NCBI GenBank assembly: GCA_964036045.1
Contig: OZ038379.1
Span: 82,298,562 to 82,362,561, forward strand
Direction: 5' to 3'
Source of the DNA: Eutreptiella sp. 'Long Island Sound 2002'
Taxonomy: Eukaryota > Euglenozoa > Euglenophyceae > Eutreptiales > Eutreptiaceae
Length of the DNA stretch: 64,000 nucleotides
This document shows, in pieces, positions 24,409 to 35,944 of this stretch. The notes under the pieces are model-generated. The model worked only from the letters and a program-made list of their open reading frames with translations. It searched no databases and was not told the DNA's origin. The position numbers and the translations under genes were made by a program. The stretch's first letter is position 1; each line of letters starts with the position of its first letter.

Positions 24409-25200
24409 TGCGAGCACGGGACGGGGGCGTCCCCACCATGCAAGTCATGCGACCGTGGCAGCAAAAAATCACCCGTACGGTGATTCCGGCGTCGCTGCAT
24501 CTTTTGTGGAGGGCCCGAGGAAGACACCGGCCACATGCGCATACCCTGTGAAAGGGAGGAAGCGGTGGCGCGGCTGTTGTGTGCGAAAATTGAGGACTTC
24601 ACTGCTGACCTGCCACTCGCGCACAAAGCCATTGAGTTCATGTCCTGGAAAGAGCACGGGTGCAGGTGGACGGAGTCCCTAATGATAGGACTAGTCCCGG
24701 GAGAACTCAAGCGGCTCTTTGTGGCGATGAGGGCTGTGTCGTCCCGGGGCCCGGCGAAGGCCAAGGTGTTCTTGGATGATATGATCTAGATAGGGGAAGA
24801 TGGTTACGCCCGGAGGAATCATCGGCTCACCAAGATCATGCAGCTGCCGCCGCGACATCGGAGGAAGGCTGCGTATGCATTCGTGCGAGGTGATACCCCC
24901 TTCTGCCCGCCGGCTAGAAGGGTTAAACAGTTGCCGCCGTGGAACCCTTTCAATGGCCTCCCAGGCAGCCTTCAGGCGGCCTTTGAGCGTGCGCCGCTGC
25001 ACGCGTTGGTGATTGCTAGGTCGTACATTACACACGCTGAGGTCATGTCCACGTTTCCGCAGTTGATGGCGGCGGCGGCACAGACTCTTGGCCTATGGTT
25101 CGAATCCTCGATAGCCCAAGACTTCCCCCGCATTTTGGGAGCGGTCCCGTACAATGTCCGCACAATCTTGGGCCACCATACGTGGTACCATGGTGCGTGA
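24409..25200 (+). pseudogene. Zinc-finger region of the non-LTR element
   Basis: The stretch at about 24490-24550 reads (in broken frames) RRCIFCGGPEEDTGHMRIPC, a CxxC...H...C zinc-binding knuckle like the one after the reverse transcriptase in several LINE families. The better preserved inverted copy at 63189-63869 has CIFCGGPEEDIGHMRLLC. The frame from 24535 runs to TAG at 24787, where the other copy has CAG (Gln), then continues in phase through FVRGDTPFCPPARR to about 25200. Confidence 0.75.
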
Positions 25201-25308
25201 CCCAGATGGTCGTGACGAACCCTGGCTCAAGGTGTTTGCAAGCCTTCCTGCTGTCGGGAACATCATGGGCTGCCCGGGTGAAGTGCTAGCAGTCTTCGAA
25301 CCACCCTT

Positions 25309-26109
25309 GTGCCCCCTCCCGGTTCTGGCGGTGGCACCGTGTTGGACGTGGGGGCACTGTGGCTGTATGACCAGCAGCTAAGGAGGGTCGTTCCCGTGGC
25401 GGAGGGGCAAAGGTTCATGGCAGTTCTGGTGGGGTCTAAGCAACCTACCCCTGATCGAGAGGGACGACACGCCAAGTCGCGTCACGGAGGGGCTGTTGTC
25501 GCTGCCGGATCGGGGCGACAACGTGGCTGGAGACTCCCGTCACACGTTGGATACCTTAGACCTTGGGCTGGTAGTCGAGGCCCAATCCGGGGGGCAGCAA
25601 TTGGTGGTTGCATCGACCCGCAGCCCCGGTCAAGCCAGGGTGGACGTCTTCGGGGAAATATTGCAGGACTATGGGTGGAGGCTCTTGGCGGGGGGAAACC
25701 GAGTCTCCGGGCAGTGCAGTGGCCCCGGGTACTCGAGTACCTCTCGGGAGGATGGGACGGACAGCCAATGCTCGTCCCGGCGTCCACGTGGGACCACGTG
25801 AAGCACAGCCTACTCCGTAGTCCCACTGCTCGTGCACCTGCGGGTACGCTTCTCCGCCACCAGGAGGCCTGCAATGATGTATGGCAGAACCTGTGGTCTC
25901 AACGCTACGAAGGCGGCTGTGTCCCATCACAGTTGGTGCTCCCGCTAAAGTGCAGCGGGTGCCGCAGAACAACGCCGGTATGGGTGCATCAATGTACCTG
26001 CGGCTCACTGGTGGCGAAGTGGAAACGTGAAGTCGGGGCTCATTTGGGGCTCAGTTGTGCATTGCGATGTCTTTGTGCTTGTTTGTTGTGCGTTTTGCAT
26101 GCTAGGTAA
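25309..26109 (+). pseudogene. 3'-terminal ORF of the non-LTR element, Cys-rich end
   Basis: The frame from 25496 (LPDRGDNVAGDSRHTLDTLD) and the frame from 25309 exchange at G6, 25690-25695. The C-terminal part in the 25309 frame contains LKCSGCRRTTPVWVHQCTCG, a four-Cys arrangement that could bind zinc. Related text on the minus strand is found at about 32440-32525. Confidence 0.55.
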
Positions 26110-26164
26110 TGTGCATTTCATGTTTTTAGAAGTTTTAGATACTCACTTGGTCAAGGTTCAAGGT
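26110..26164. other. Junction between retroelement tail and large palindrome
   Basis: Short AT-richer stretch after the last retroelement ORF. It holds TCAAGG-rich text and no polyadenylation-like tail. Confidence 0.3.
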
Positions 26165-26182
26165 GGGGGGTACTTTTTTTGG

Positions 26183-26345
26183 CGACGGCTCAGTTGACTG
26201 AGCGCCCGACTGAGCCGTCACTGAGCCGTCATTGAGCGGGCTCAGTGAGCGCTCACTGAGCGCTCCGTGAGCGCTCATTGAGCGCGCCAAATGGCTCAGT
26301 GAGCGCTCAGTGAGCGCTCCCTGAGAGCTAATTGGCAGCTCACTC
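26183..26345. repeat. GAGCGCTCA block, left outer
   Basis: Tightly packed copies of TGAGCGCTCA and relatives such as CTGAGCCGTCA. Each is palindromic, so the block can fold on itself. Mirror of 32150-32305. Confidence 0.85.
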
Positions 26346-27659
26346 AGGGCTCACTCAGGAGTTTCTCCCCCTTTCCGCCCTCTCTTCCCACCATTGCTGG
26401 CCCACACCTCACCCTTTTCACACCAACATTGGTCCGCAGTTCTCACCACGTCTTTTCTCCAAGAACTTGAGCGTGCATGCACACATACATACTTGCATAC
26501 ATGTACCCGTGGCGACAAACACACAAACATCCAAACACACAAACTTCGTCACGGACACAAATATCCAAACACATACACACACATACACCATACACACGTC
26601 CACACACACATGCACATGCACAAATTGACAACCACATTCATTCTTGTGTGCAATTATCTTGCGTGTGCATAAACACATGGCCACATTGAACCATGTGAAG
26701 TGAAGGGCTAGGGAGAGATGGTTACGGGGTTGGGGTTCGGGCATATGAACCTAACCATTTGCGAGGGTGTTCCTTGTTGCCTCATGACAATGGCACCCCC
26801 CCCCCCCCCCCACACACACATACACGGGCGCGCGCGCCATGAAGCACAAATAGGGCACAGAGGATATTGCTCGCTTTTGTGAGGTTGATCATACAACCAT
26901 CGTGACCTACACCATCACACACTCATTCTCCTCCCTCTTTATCCCCTCCCGTCCCCTTTTGCCATGCCTGATCCCCCCGCTTACCCCATGCCAACCCCTT
27001 CTCTTGTCTTGCATGTCGCGTCCCCTTGCCCTGCCCTTGCCATGCCTTCCCTATTTGCTGGCCATGGCATCGAGTGCATGATGGTGGCGGCAACGACGAT
27101 GACCTTTGCAGGTATGTTGTCCTAGTGTGTGTGTTCGCGGGTGTGTGCTTGTGCCCATGCGCATGTGCGCAAGTGTGGATGGTTTGTTCCCTCTTGGTTT
27201 CTCTCATGTAGTGTGTTTGTATGTATGTTTGTGTGTGAGTCGGGGGGGGGGGGGCTTGCTCGGATCGATGCGTGGGTGAAGGTGTCCTTGTGCGTCACTG
27301 TGAGTGTGTGACTGCATTCTTTGGTTTCCGGTTGTCTAGGTTTGTGTGCGTACGTGGATTCGTGAATGTGTGTACGCGCAGGTGTGTGTGTGTGTGTGTG
27401 CGCCAATGTGTGTGTGTGTGTGTGTGTGTGTTGCAGCTTTTGCAGCTGTTGTTTTGGATCGTGTTGTTGGTTTTGGTGTTGTGTGGCATAGGGTTTGATT
27501 GTGTGCGCAAAACATTGTGTTTGTGGCTGCAAATGCAGGTATGGTTGTGTTTGTGGTTGTGGCTGTGGTTCTGGGCTTGCGTGAGGTCGTTGCCATGGCT
27601 GTTGTGGTAGCTGTCGTTCTTGGTGTGGTTATGGTAGTGGCTGTGGTTGCGGCTTTGCT

Positions 27660-27760
27660 TGTGGGTGTGGGTGTGGGTGTGGGTGTGGGTGTGGGTGTGG
27701 GTGTGGGTGTGGGTGTGGGTGTGGGTGTGGGTGTGGGTGTGGGTGTGGGTGTGGGTGTCG
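27660..27760 (+). repeat. (GGGTGT)n tract
   Basis: About 16 perfect copies of GGGTGT. The mirrored tract at about 30810-30862 is shorter, so the two arms differ here by repeat slippage. The GGGTGT word is G-rich like telomeric repeats, but it is internal to the palindrome and I do not call it a telomere. Confidence 0.9.
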
Positions 27761-28319
27761 GTGTGTGTCTGCAAGCTGTGTTGTGTGTGGATTTGGTTGT
27801 GGTTGTGTCAGTGTGTGTGGCCCTGGCTGTGGCAAAGGCTGCAGTTGCAGCTTTCACTGTGGCTGCAGCTGTTCTTTGGGTTCTGGCTCTAGCTGGGGGG
27901 GGGGGGGGGGTTAAGGACTGCAAAGAGGGGGGCTCAAATCACCATCCACCCCCTCCCAAAAAAGACCGCACCAAGTTTACAGTGACAGTCTACAGTGACA
28001 GTGTACAATGACAGTGTACAGTGAGAGCATACAGTGCGTGTAGAGTGACATTGTAGAGTGCTAGTATAGAGACTTGGGCGTTGTGGCGGACGTACTGTGT
28101 GTGGGGATACATTCTATGAGACCTTGGGGAGTACAGTGTACTGTGACAATGTACAGTGATAGTGTATAGTGACAGTGTGCAGTGTGCAGTGACAGCGTCC
28201 AGTGCCAGAATACAGTGTACCATGTACAGTGACAGTAGACAGCGACACCATTGACAGTGTACATGGACAGTGTATAGTGACAGTGTACAGTGACAGTGTA
28301 CAGTGACAATGAACCATGA

Positions 28320-28450
28320 GTGAGCCCTCACTGAGCGCTCACTGAGCCATTTGGCGCGCTCACTGAGCGCTCACTGAGCACTCACTGAGCGCGAGAAACG
28401 GCGCAGTGAGCGCGCCAAATGGCTCAGTGAGCGCTCAGTGAGGGCTCACT
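28320..28450. repeat. GAGCGCTCA block, left inner
   Basis: Second block of TGAGCGCTCA-type words, at the border of the central minisatellite. Mirror of about 30040-30215. Confidence 0.85.
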
Positions 28451-30030
28451 CATGGACCACTGTCACTGTACATTGTCACTGCACACTGTGTATTGCACAC
28501 TGCACACTGCACACTGTGTATTTCACACTGCACACTGCATACTGTGTATTGCACACTGCACACTGCACACTGTGTGTTACAAATTGCACACTGCACAATG
28601 CAATGCACACTGCACACCCTGTAATGCACACTGCGCACTGTGTATTGCACACTGCACACTGCACACTGCACCGTGTGTAGTGTGCAATACCCAGTGCGCA
28701 GTGGCACACTGCACACTGCGCCGTGCACCGTGTGCAGTGTGCAATGCCCAGTGTGCACTGTGCAGTGTGCAATACACGGTGTGCATTGGGCATTACACAG
28801 CGTGTAGTGCGCAGTGTACACTGCGCACTGCACACTGTGTACTGCACACTGCACGCTGTAATGCACACTGCACACTGTGTCATGCACACTGCACACTGTG
28901 CATTACAAACTGCACACAGCACACTGTCATGCACACTGCACACTGTGTATTGCACACTGCACACCGTGTGTTACAAATTGCACACTGCACACTGCAATGC
29001 ACACTGCACACAGTGTATGGGACACTGCACACTGTATACTGTGTATTGCACAGTGCACACTGCATACTGTGTATTGCACAGTGCACACTGCACACTGTGT
29101 GTTACAAATTGCACATCGCACAATGCAATGCACACTGCACACTGTGTAATACACTCTGCACACTGTGTATTGCATACTGCACACTGCACACTGTGTATTG
29201 CACACTGCACACTGCACGCTGTGTATTGCACACTGCACACTGCACACTGTGTGTAGTGTGCACTACACAGGGTGTAGTATGCCGTGTGTGATGTAATCCA
29301 CACGGCACACCGTGTAATGCACACTGCACACTGTGTCATGCACACTACACCCTGCACCCTGTGTATTGCACATTGGGTACTGCACAGTGCACCGTGTGCA
29401 GTGTGCAATACCCAGTGAGCATTATGCAGGGTGCGGTGTGTAGTGTGCAATACACAGTGTGCAGTGTGCATTACAGTGGGCAGTGTGCAATTTGTAATGC
29501 ACAGTATGCAGCGTGCAGTGTGCAAGACACAGTGTGCAGTGTGCATTACAGTGTGCAGTGTGCAATACACAATGTGCAGTGTGCAATACACAGTGTGCAG
29601 TGTGCAGTGTGCAATACACAGTGTGCAGTGCGCAGTGTGCACAGCGCACTGCACACTGTGTAATGCACACTGCACACTGTGTCATGCACACTGCACACCG
29701 TACGGTGCAAGCGTTTGGGCGCTCAGTCTGCAGTGTGCAATACACAGTGCGCAGTGTGCATTACAGGGTGTGCAGTGTGCATTACAGTGTGCAGTGTGCA
29801 ATTTGTAACACACAGTGTGCAGTGTGCAATGTGCAATACACACTGCGCAGTGTGCATTACAGGGTGGGCAGTGTACATTACAGTGTGCAGTGTGCAATTT
29901 GTAACACACAGTGTGCAGTGTGCAGTGTGCAGTGTGCAATACGCAGTATGCAGTGTGCAGTGTGCAATACACAGTGTGCAGTGTGCAGTGTGCAATACAC
30001 GGTGTGCAGTGACAATGTACAGTGACAGTG
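28450..30030. repeat. Central minisatellite, inverting at its middle
   Basis: Repeated CACACTGCACACTGTGTATTG words run in one orientation to about 29250 and in the reverse orientation from about 29390 to 30000. Cys/His-rich ORFs through this block on both strands are artefacts of the repeat. Confidence 0.9.
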
Positions 30031-30039
30031 AACCATGAG

Positions 30040-30215
30040 TGAGCCCTCACTAAGCGCTCACTGAGCCGTTTGGCGCGCTTACTGAGCGCTCACTGCGCCG
30101 TTTCTCGCGCTCACTGAGCGCTCAGTGAGCGCCGAGTGAGCGCGCCAAACGGCTCATTGAGCGCTCACTGAGCGCGCCAAATGGCTCAGTGAGCGCTCAG
30201 TGAGGGCTCACTCAT
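30040..30215. repeat. GAGCGCTCA block, right inner
   Basis: Right-arm counterpart of the block at 28320-28450, somewhat longer. Confidence 0.85.
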
Positions 30216-31080
30216 GGTTCACTGTCACTGTACACTGTCACTATACACTATCATTGTACACTGTCCATGTACATTGTCAATGGTGTTACTGTCTACTGTC
30301 ACTGTACATGGTACGTTGTAGTCTGGCCCTGTACGCTGTCACTGCACACTGCACACTGCCACTGCACACTGTCACTATACACTGTCACTGAACACACTGT
30401 ACACCGTACACTGTACATTGTACACTGTACTCTGTACACTGTACTCCCCAACGTCTCATAGAATGTATCCCCACCCACAGTACGTCCGCCACAACGCCCA
30501 AGTCTCTATACTAGCACTCTACACTGTCACTCTACACTGGCTGTATGCTCTCACTGTACACTGTCATTGTACACTGTCACTGTAGACTGTCACTGTAAAC
30601 TTGGTGCGGTTTTTTTTGGGAGGGGGTGGATGGTGATTTGAGCCCCCCTCTTTGCAGTCACTTACCCCCCCCCCCCCCCACAGCTACAGCTAGAACCCAA
30701 AGAACAGCTGCCGCCACAGTGAAAGATGCAACTGCAGCCTTCGCCACAGCCAGGGCCACGGACACTGACACAACCACAACCAAATCCACACACAACACAA
30801 CTTGCAGAAACACACCCACACCCACACCCACACCCACACCCACACCCACACCCACACCCACAACCAAAGCCGCAACCACAGCCACTACCATAACCACACC
30901 AAGAACGACAGCTACCACAACAGCCATGGCCACGACCTCACGCAAGCCCAGAACCACAGCCACAACCACAAACACAAGCATACCTACGTCTGCAGCCAGA
31001 AACACAATGTTATGCGCACACAATCAAAGCCTATGCCACAAAACACCAAAACCAACAACAGGATCCAAAACAACACATGC

Positions 31081-31115
<35 letters not shown>

Positions 31116-32149
31116 GCGCGTACACACATTCACGAATGCACATACACACACAAACCTAGGCAACCAGAAACCAAAGAACGCAGTCACACACTCACAACCA
31201 CTCACGCACAAAGACACCTTCACTCACGCATCGATCCATGCAACCCCCCCCCCCCACCCCCCCACACACAAACACACATACAAACACACTAAATGAGAGA
31301 AACCAAGAACGAACAAACCATCTACAGCTGCGCACATGCGCATGGGCACAACTACACACACATGCAAGCACGCACACACACACACACACACACATAATAG
31401 GACAACATACCTGCAAAGGTCACCGTCCTTGCCGCCACCATCATGCATGTGATGCCATGGCCAAAAAATAGGAAAGGTAGGACAAAGGGGACGGGGCAGG
31501 CAAGAGAACAGAAGGGCTACGCACGAGGGAAGCGGGGGAACGCATCATAGCGAAAGGGGAGGGGAGAGGATAAGGAGGGCGGGGGATCAATGTGTCATGG
31601 TGTAGGTCAAGATGGTTGTATGATCAACCTCACAAAAGCGAGCAATGTTTTTTGTGCCCTATTCGTGCTTCATGGTGTGTCTCTGTGTGTGTATGGGGTG
31701 GGTGGGTGCCATTTTCATGAGGCAACAAGGAACACCCTCGCAAATGGTTAGGTTCATATGCCCGAACCCCAACCCCGTAACCATCTCTCCCTAGCCCTTC
31801 ACTTCACATGGTTCAATGTGGCCATGTGTTTATGCACACGCAAGATAATTGCACACAAGAATGAATGTGGTTGTCAATTTGTGCATGTGCATGTGTGTGT
31901 GGACGTGTGTATGGTGTATGTGTGTGTATGTGTTTGGATATTTGTGTCCGTGACGAAGTTTGTGTGTTTGGATGTTTGTGTGTTTGTCGCCACGGGTACA
32001 TGTATGCAAGTATGTATGTGTGCATGCACGCTCAAGTTCTTGGAGAAAAGACGTGGTGAGAACTGCGGACCAATGTTGGTGTGAAAAGGGTGAGGTGTGG
32101 GCCAGCAAGGGTGGGAAGAGAGGGCAGAAAGGGGGAGAAACTCCTGAGT

Positions 32150-32305
32150 GAGCCCTGAGTGAGCTGCCAATTAGCTCTCAGGGAGCGCTCACTGAGCGCT
32201 CACTGAGCCATTTGGCGCGCTCAATGAGCGCTCGCGGAGCGCTCAGTGAGCGCTCACTGAGCCAGCTCAGTGACAGCTCAGTCGGGGTGCTCAGTCAACT
32301 GAGCC
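32150..32305. repeat. GAGCGCTCA block, right outer
   Basis: Right-arm counterpart of 26183-26345, ending at the outer terminus CTCAGTCAACTGAGCCGTCG. Confidence 0.85.
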
Positions 32306-32399
32306 GTCGAAAAAAAGAAACCCCCCCGGTCAAATCCTCTTGGCCTAGGGATTGGCGTCCCTTTGGGGACATTCCAAAACCCCAACCCACCCCCGAAAG

Positions 32400-33045
32400 C
32401 CACAACTTTTCACATTGAACCCCTTGAAAAACACCACTTAGCCCCAAATGAGCCGTTTTAGCCCCAACTTAGCCCCCACTTCACATTTCTAAGTGAGCCG
32501 CAGGTACAAATGTCCCTCTATCACACTTTGTAGGTCATGCCGAGAGCGCGCCGGTAGGGGGTGGCCCAAAGCGAGGTGGGCGCTTCGCCACTCGGGACAA
32601 CTGTCGTCGGGTGCGTGGAGGGTTATTTCGCGTGATTTGCGGGGTGTCTAGGTGGATGGAGTGCGCTGCCCACATGACCCGACTGCAGCATTTGCCCTCC
32701 TGTTGTGGTGGGCTGCGCTGGACGGTGACTCACAAGTTCTGTGGCTTTGGCATCACCGAGGAATTTTGTAGGGGAGCTGCCCGTTTAGGGGATGCTGCTG
32801 CGTGGCGAGGTGGCAAGATGGGGGATGAGCCGAGTGTTGTCCGTCCGAAGGACGCGAAGGCGGTGGTGGCATTTGAGAACTCGTCTCCTACTAGCTTGAA
32901 TTTGCGGCAACGGCGTACTTGATGTGACAGCGAACGTTACGTGGCAGGTCGTGCCGGCCTGATAGTGCACCGTATCGCCTCCGCACACGCGGTTAGGCTG
33001 GTGAGCTAGGGCTACGCCCGCCTGTCCCGGGTCGCAGCATATCAA
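32400..33045 (-). pseudogene. Possible 3' remnant of a second retroelement copy
   Basis: On the minus strand the stretch near 32525-32440 reads ACCTGCGGCTCACT, then GTGAAGT, then GGCTCATTTGGGGCT, as does the 3' end of the plus-strand retroelement at 25995-26065. In translation both contain CTCGSL. Sequence further upstream on the minus strand is too diverged to follow. If correct, two retroelement tails face each other across the palindrome. Confidence 0.4.
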
Positions 33046-33049
33046 AATG

Positions 33050-33610
33050 AGGAGTCATGGGTCGTTCCCACCAGGGGAACAAGGCCCAAACCCCTGTAGG
33101 GTATCCCATGGCACCGGGGTCTCTACTGGCGGCCCGGCAACGGCAATCACTGGGGTTCATTCTCAGGTTACTCTTGGGGTTGAGGGGACACGTCTGTGTC
33201 GCTGTAGCAGCGCCACAAGTATTGGCCGGGTATGTAGCGGCTTGGTAGGTCGGGCGATGCATAGGGTCACCTCCGCATGGGCGGCGGCATGGGTTATGTG
33301 CGGGTGCTACAAATGGGTGGCGGATGGCCGAATGGTGGAGCCGGGGAAGTATTGGGGCCGCCCATGGGCCCCGGAGGAAAATCAATGGGAGTACAGGGGT
33401 CTCTCCTGACCCCAGGTGCAACTCAGGGAGGTATAGGCGCCGCCCACGGGCCCCGGAAACAATTCGGTGGGAGTACCGGGGTGTCCTGTGACCCCTCGGG
33501 TGACTCATGGAGGTGCCGGGGTGTCCCTCTGACCTTTGGAACAACTCAGAGGGTGTACTGGGGCATCCCCTGGCCCTTCAAACAAAATAGAGGGATAATG
33601 CAGGCGGGCA
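33050..33610. repeat. Degenerate minisatellite, ~75-80-bp unit
   Basis: GGGGCCGCCCATGGGCCCCG-like text near 33355 and GGCGCCGCCCACGGGCCCCG near 33435 mark successive units. Weaker units with GGTGTCCC continue to about 33600. No coding sequence is supported. Confidence 0.6.
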
Positions 33611-34628
33611 TGTACATAACCCAACCATCTGATCTCTGCACGTGAAACCAGTAGCACGGCGGCGGGATAGGTGGCGGTTATGAGCGCGGGGAAGGGCACC
33701 TGCGGGCAATGGGCCACCGCAGTGGAGTGGGGGTATGGCCCGGCGGCGGTGCGAGCAGGCGGTGGGGCGACGCACAGGAGGAGCAGCACGCATAGCCTGT
33801 GCAGTGGCAGCGAGCACGCACGGCTATGTAAGGGGAACATGACGTGAGCGGCCCGTGATGTATCCTCGTACACCGTGTCTGTATGAGAGGTCCAGGGGGT
33901 GAGGCACGGGTGTATGCTATAAGTAGGCACGCCACGTTGTCGATGGATGCCGAACATGCGGCCTGGCGGCCGTCGTGTGGCGGCCGCCGTAGTTTGGTTA
34001 TCGACCACCTGTAGGGGTACCCAGCAGCGGTTCGCCCAGGGCCGTGGTAACTAGGTTCACCTCATCTGGTCCACATACATTCCCCCGAAACCTGCCCTTG
34101 ACCCTTACCTGCAATGATTGGCCAGCTTTTGTGGTTGTGCCACCTCCGCCACCAGAATCCCAATCAGCGATAGTCACGGGTTGTGCCTCTCATGCCGCGG
34201 GGTGGCCGGCATCCCCCCTGTGGACCCTCGTGATATAATCTATGAGGGTATGTAAAAATACCACGGGTCACCTCAGGTCACAGTCTTGGGGAGAGGGTAC
34301 CAGTCCTATATATATGTAGGGTCTGAAGGGGGTATACTGCGGTCGCGGCTCATGGCTACTGGTGGCAATGGAGTATTACCGTGTGCTCATATACGATGAT
34401 GTGGCTCAATTTGGGGATACGCGGGAGGTGCTCGGGATGGGCACATAGCACTTATGGCGTGTACGATGCGGACAAGGGGGCAATGAAGGCTGAGGGCCAG
34501 GCTAGGCTGGGGCTCCCCAAAAACCCTGACTGCGCATCCTTGGACTTATGCACGTTCGATACCGGTTGCAGGGTGCACATGGTCCGAGGGGATGAAACAT
34601 CCAAGGATACTAGGGGTGGACACCGTGA
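33611..34628. other. No gene recognised
   Basis: G/C-rich sequence of ordinary complexity with several medium ORFs on both strands, none protein-like enough to report. Confidence 0.4.
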
Positions 34629-34995
34629 CAGGGCCAGCTCTTGCTTCGCCGCATGCATGGTGCTTTGTTTCTTGGTTGCTGCATTGCACCCACGGAAGGC
34701 GCCCTTGCTTTTTGCTTGTTGCTACGCTGCTGCGTTGCCATGCCTTGCCCCTTTACCCCCGGCGGTCCGACGGGCCAGCGCTCGTCGGGGTTGCTAATGC
34801 TAACAATCTGCAGTTGCCACTGCCCAGCCGGTATCCCCGGTCTATTGGGTCCTCTGTCAAGCTGTGGGCCACCTCAGGCAGCCCTGGGACCCACGGGATC
34901 GAGCGAGGCAGGAACCACGTGTCGGTGCGAGATGCCCGGTAACTCCGGTAGACAGCATGATAAGTGGTTAGGAATGTGACTATGACTATGTATGA
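34629..34995 (-). repeat. Repeat D, left arm (inverted)
   Basis: About 360 bases that recur in the opposite orientation at 35557-35905 and in plus orientation at 62629-63000. Shared text includes ACCACTTATCATGCCGTCTA next to the TA tract and GGTTCCTGCCTYGCTCGATC. Divergence grows away from the TA tract. Confidence 0.88.
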
Positions 34996-34998
34996 ATG

Positions 34999-35019
34999 TA
35001 TATATATATATATATATAT

Positions 35020-35073
<54 letters not shown>

Positions 35074-35080
35074 GTATATG

Positions 35081-35112
<32 letters not shown>

Positions 35113-35130
35113 CATATATACATATATATT

Positions 35131-35184
<54 letters not shown>

Positions 35185-35225
35185 TACATATATATATATA
35201 CATACATATATATATGTATATGTAC

Positions 35226-35302
<77 letters not shown>

Positions 35303-35309
35303 TATATAC

Positions 35310-35381
<72 letters not shown>

Positions 35382-35450
35382 CATATATATACATATATAT
35401 ACATATATATACATATATATACATATATATATATATATACATATATATGC

Positions 35451-35513
<63 letters not shown>

Positions 35514-35550
35514 CACATATGTATACATATATATACATACATATATACAT
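34999..35550. repeat. Imperfect (TA)n tract
   Basis: About 550 bases of TATATA interrupted by CATATA and TATGTA, between the two inverted D arms. Short GACTATGACTATG words border it on both sides in inverted orientation. Confidence 0.97.
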
Positions 35551-35556
35551 AGTCAT

Positions 35557-35905
35557 AGTCATAGTCATAACCACTTATCATGCCGTCTACTGGTGTTACC
35601 GGGCATCTCGCAGCGACAGGTGGTTCCTGCCTTGCTCGATCCCGTGGGTCCTAGGGCTGCCTGAGGTGGCCCACAGCATGACGGAGGACCCAGAGGACCG
35701 GCGATACCGGACCACCAGGCTTTGGGGGCAGTGGCAACTGCAGAGCATTAGCATTAGCAACGGCGACGGACGCTGGTCCGTTTGTTCGCCGGGGGTAAGG
35801 GGCAAGGCATGGCCGAGCAGGAGCACTGCAACAAGCAAGCACAATGCCTAGGGGGGCAGCACTGCAGCAACCAAGAAACAAAGCAGCAAGCATGGGCACA
35901 GGACG
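35557..35905 (+). repeat. Repeat D, right arm
   Basis: Inverted mate of 34629-34995, so the whole 34.6-35.9 kb region can form a hairpin with the TA tract as loop. It abuts the light-harvesting pseudogene on its right. Confidence 0.88.
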
Positions 35906-35944
35906 AGATTGAAGATGGTGATGCAACCCACGTGCTGGCCCGCA

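Larger units (their letters stand above)
19750..26109 (+). mobile_element. Decayed non-LTR retrotransposon (APE-type)
   Basis: In order on the plus strand are an apurinic-like endonuclease, a reverse transcriptase, a weak RNase H-like stretch, a CxxC...H...C zinc-finger region and a second Cys-rich knuckle, as expected of an APE-class LINE. The reading frame is broken by indels (G8 at 20182, G6 at 25690 and others) and by in-frame stops: TGA at 19957 and 21111, and TAG at 20615, 21189, 23518 and 24787. The element is therefore inactive unless the breaks are assembly errors. A second copy of its 3' part lies inverted at 63189-64000. No poly-A tail or target duplication is visible; the 3' end runs into the large palindrome at 26.2 kb. 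Confidence 0.85.
26165..32327. mobile_element. 6.2-kb near-perfect palindrome (foldback-like repeat)
   Basis: The left half is mirrored on the opposite strand by the right half around a centre near 29246. Both outer ends read CGACGGCTCAGTTGACTGAG inward. Inside follow blocks of overlapping GAGCGCTCA/TGAGCGCTCA words, a ~600-bp unique segment, a (GGGTGT)n or (CACACC)n block, a GACAGTGTACA-rich block and another GAGCGCTCA block. The innermost 28450-30030 is a minisatellite of TGCACACTGCACACTGTGTA-like units that itself inverts near the centre. No gene lies in it. The structure resembles foldback elements, but target duplications are not clear. Flanks carry G7 and poly-T/poly-A at the joints. 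Confidence 0.88.

Noticed and set aside
27660-27760. Possible internal telomere (GGGTGT)n
   Set aside because: Euglenid telomeres are expected to be TTAGGG-type. The tract is embedded symmetrically in the palindrome.
27336-27923. Thr/Pro and Val/Gly repeat ORFs
   Set aside because: They come from GGGTGT and GTTGTGG simple repeats within the palindrome, mirrored at 30.6-31.2 kb.
28452-29808. Cys/His-rich ORFs of up to 279 codons resembling metallothionein-like proteins
   Set aside because: They are produced by the CACACTGCACACTGTG minisatellite and appear on both strands.
26165-32327. Possible integrated virus with inverted terminal repeats
   Set aside because: No capsid, polymerase or any other gene is present, and the arms are simple repeats.
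34964-35574. Long Tyr/Ile-rich ORFs on both strands
   Set aside because: They are translations of a (TA)n tract; every frame is open because TATATA lacks stops in that phase. The same applies to 40637-40920 and 44019-44400.
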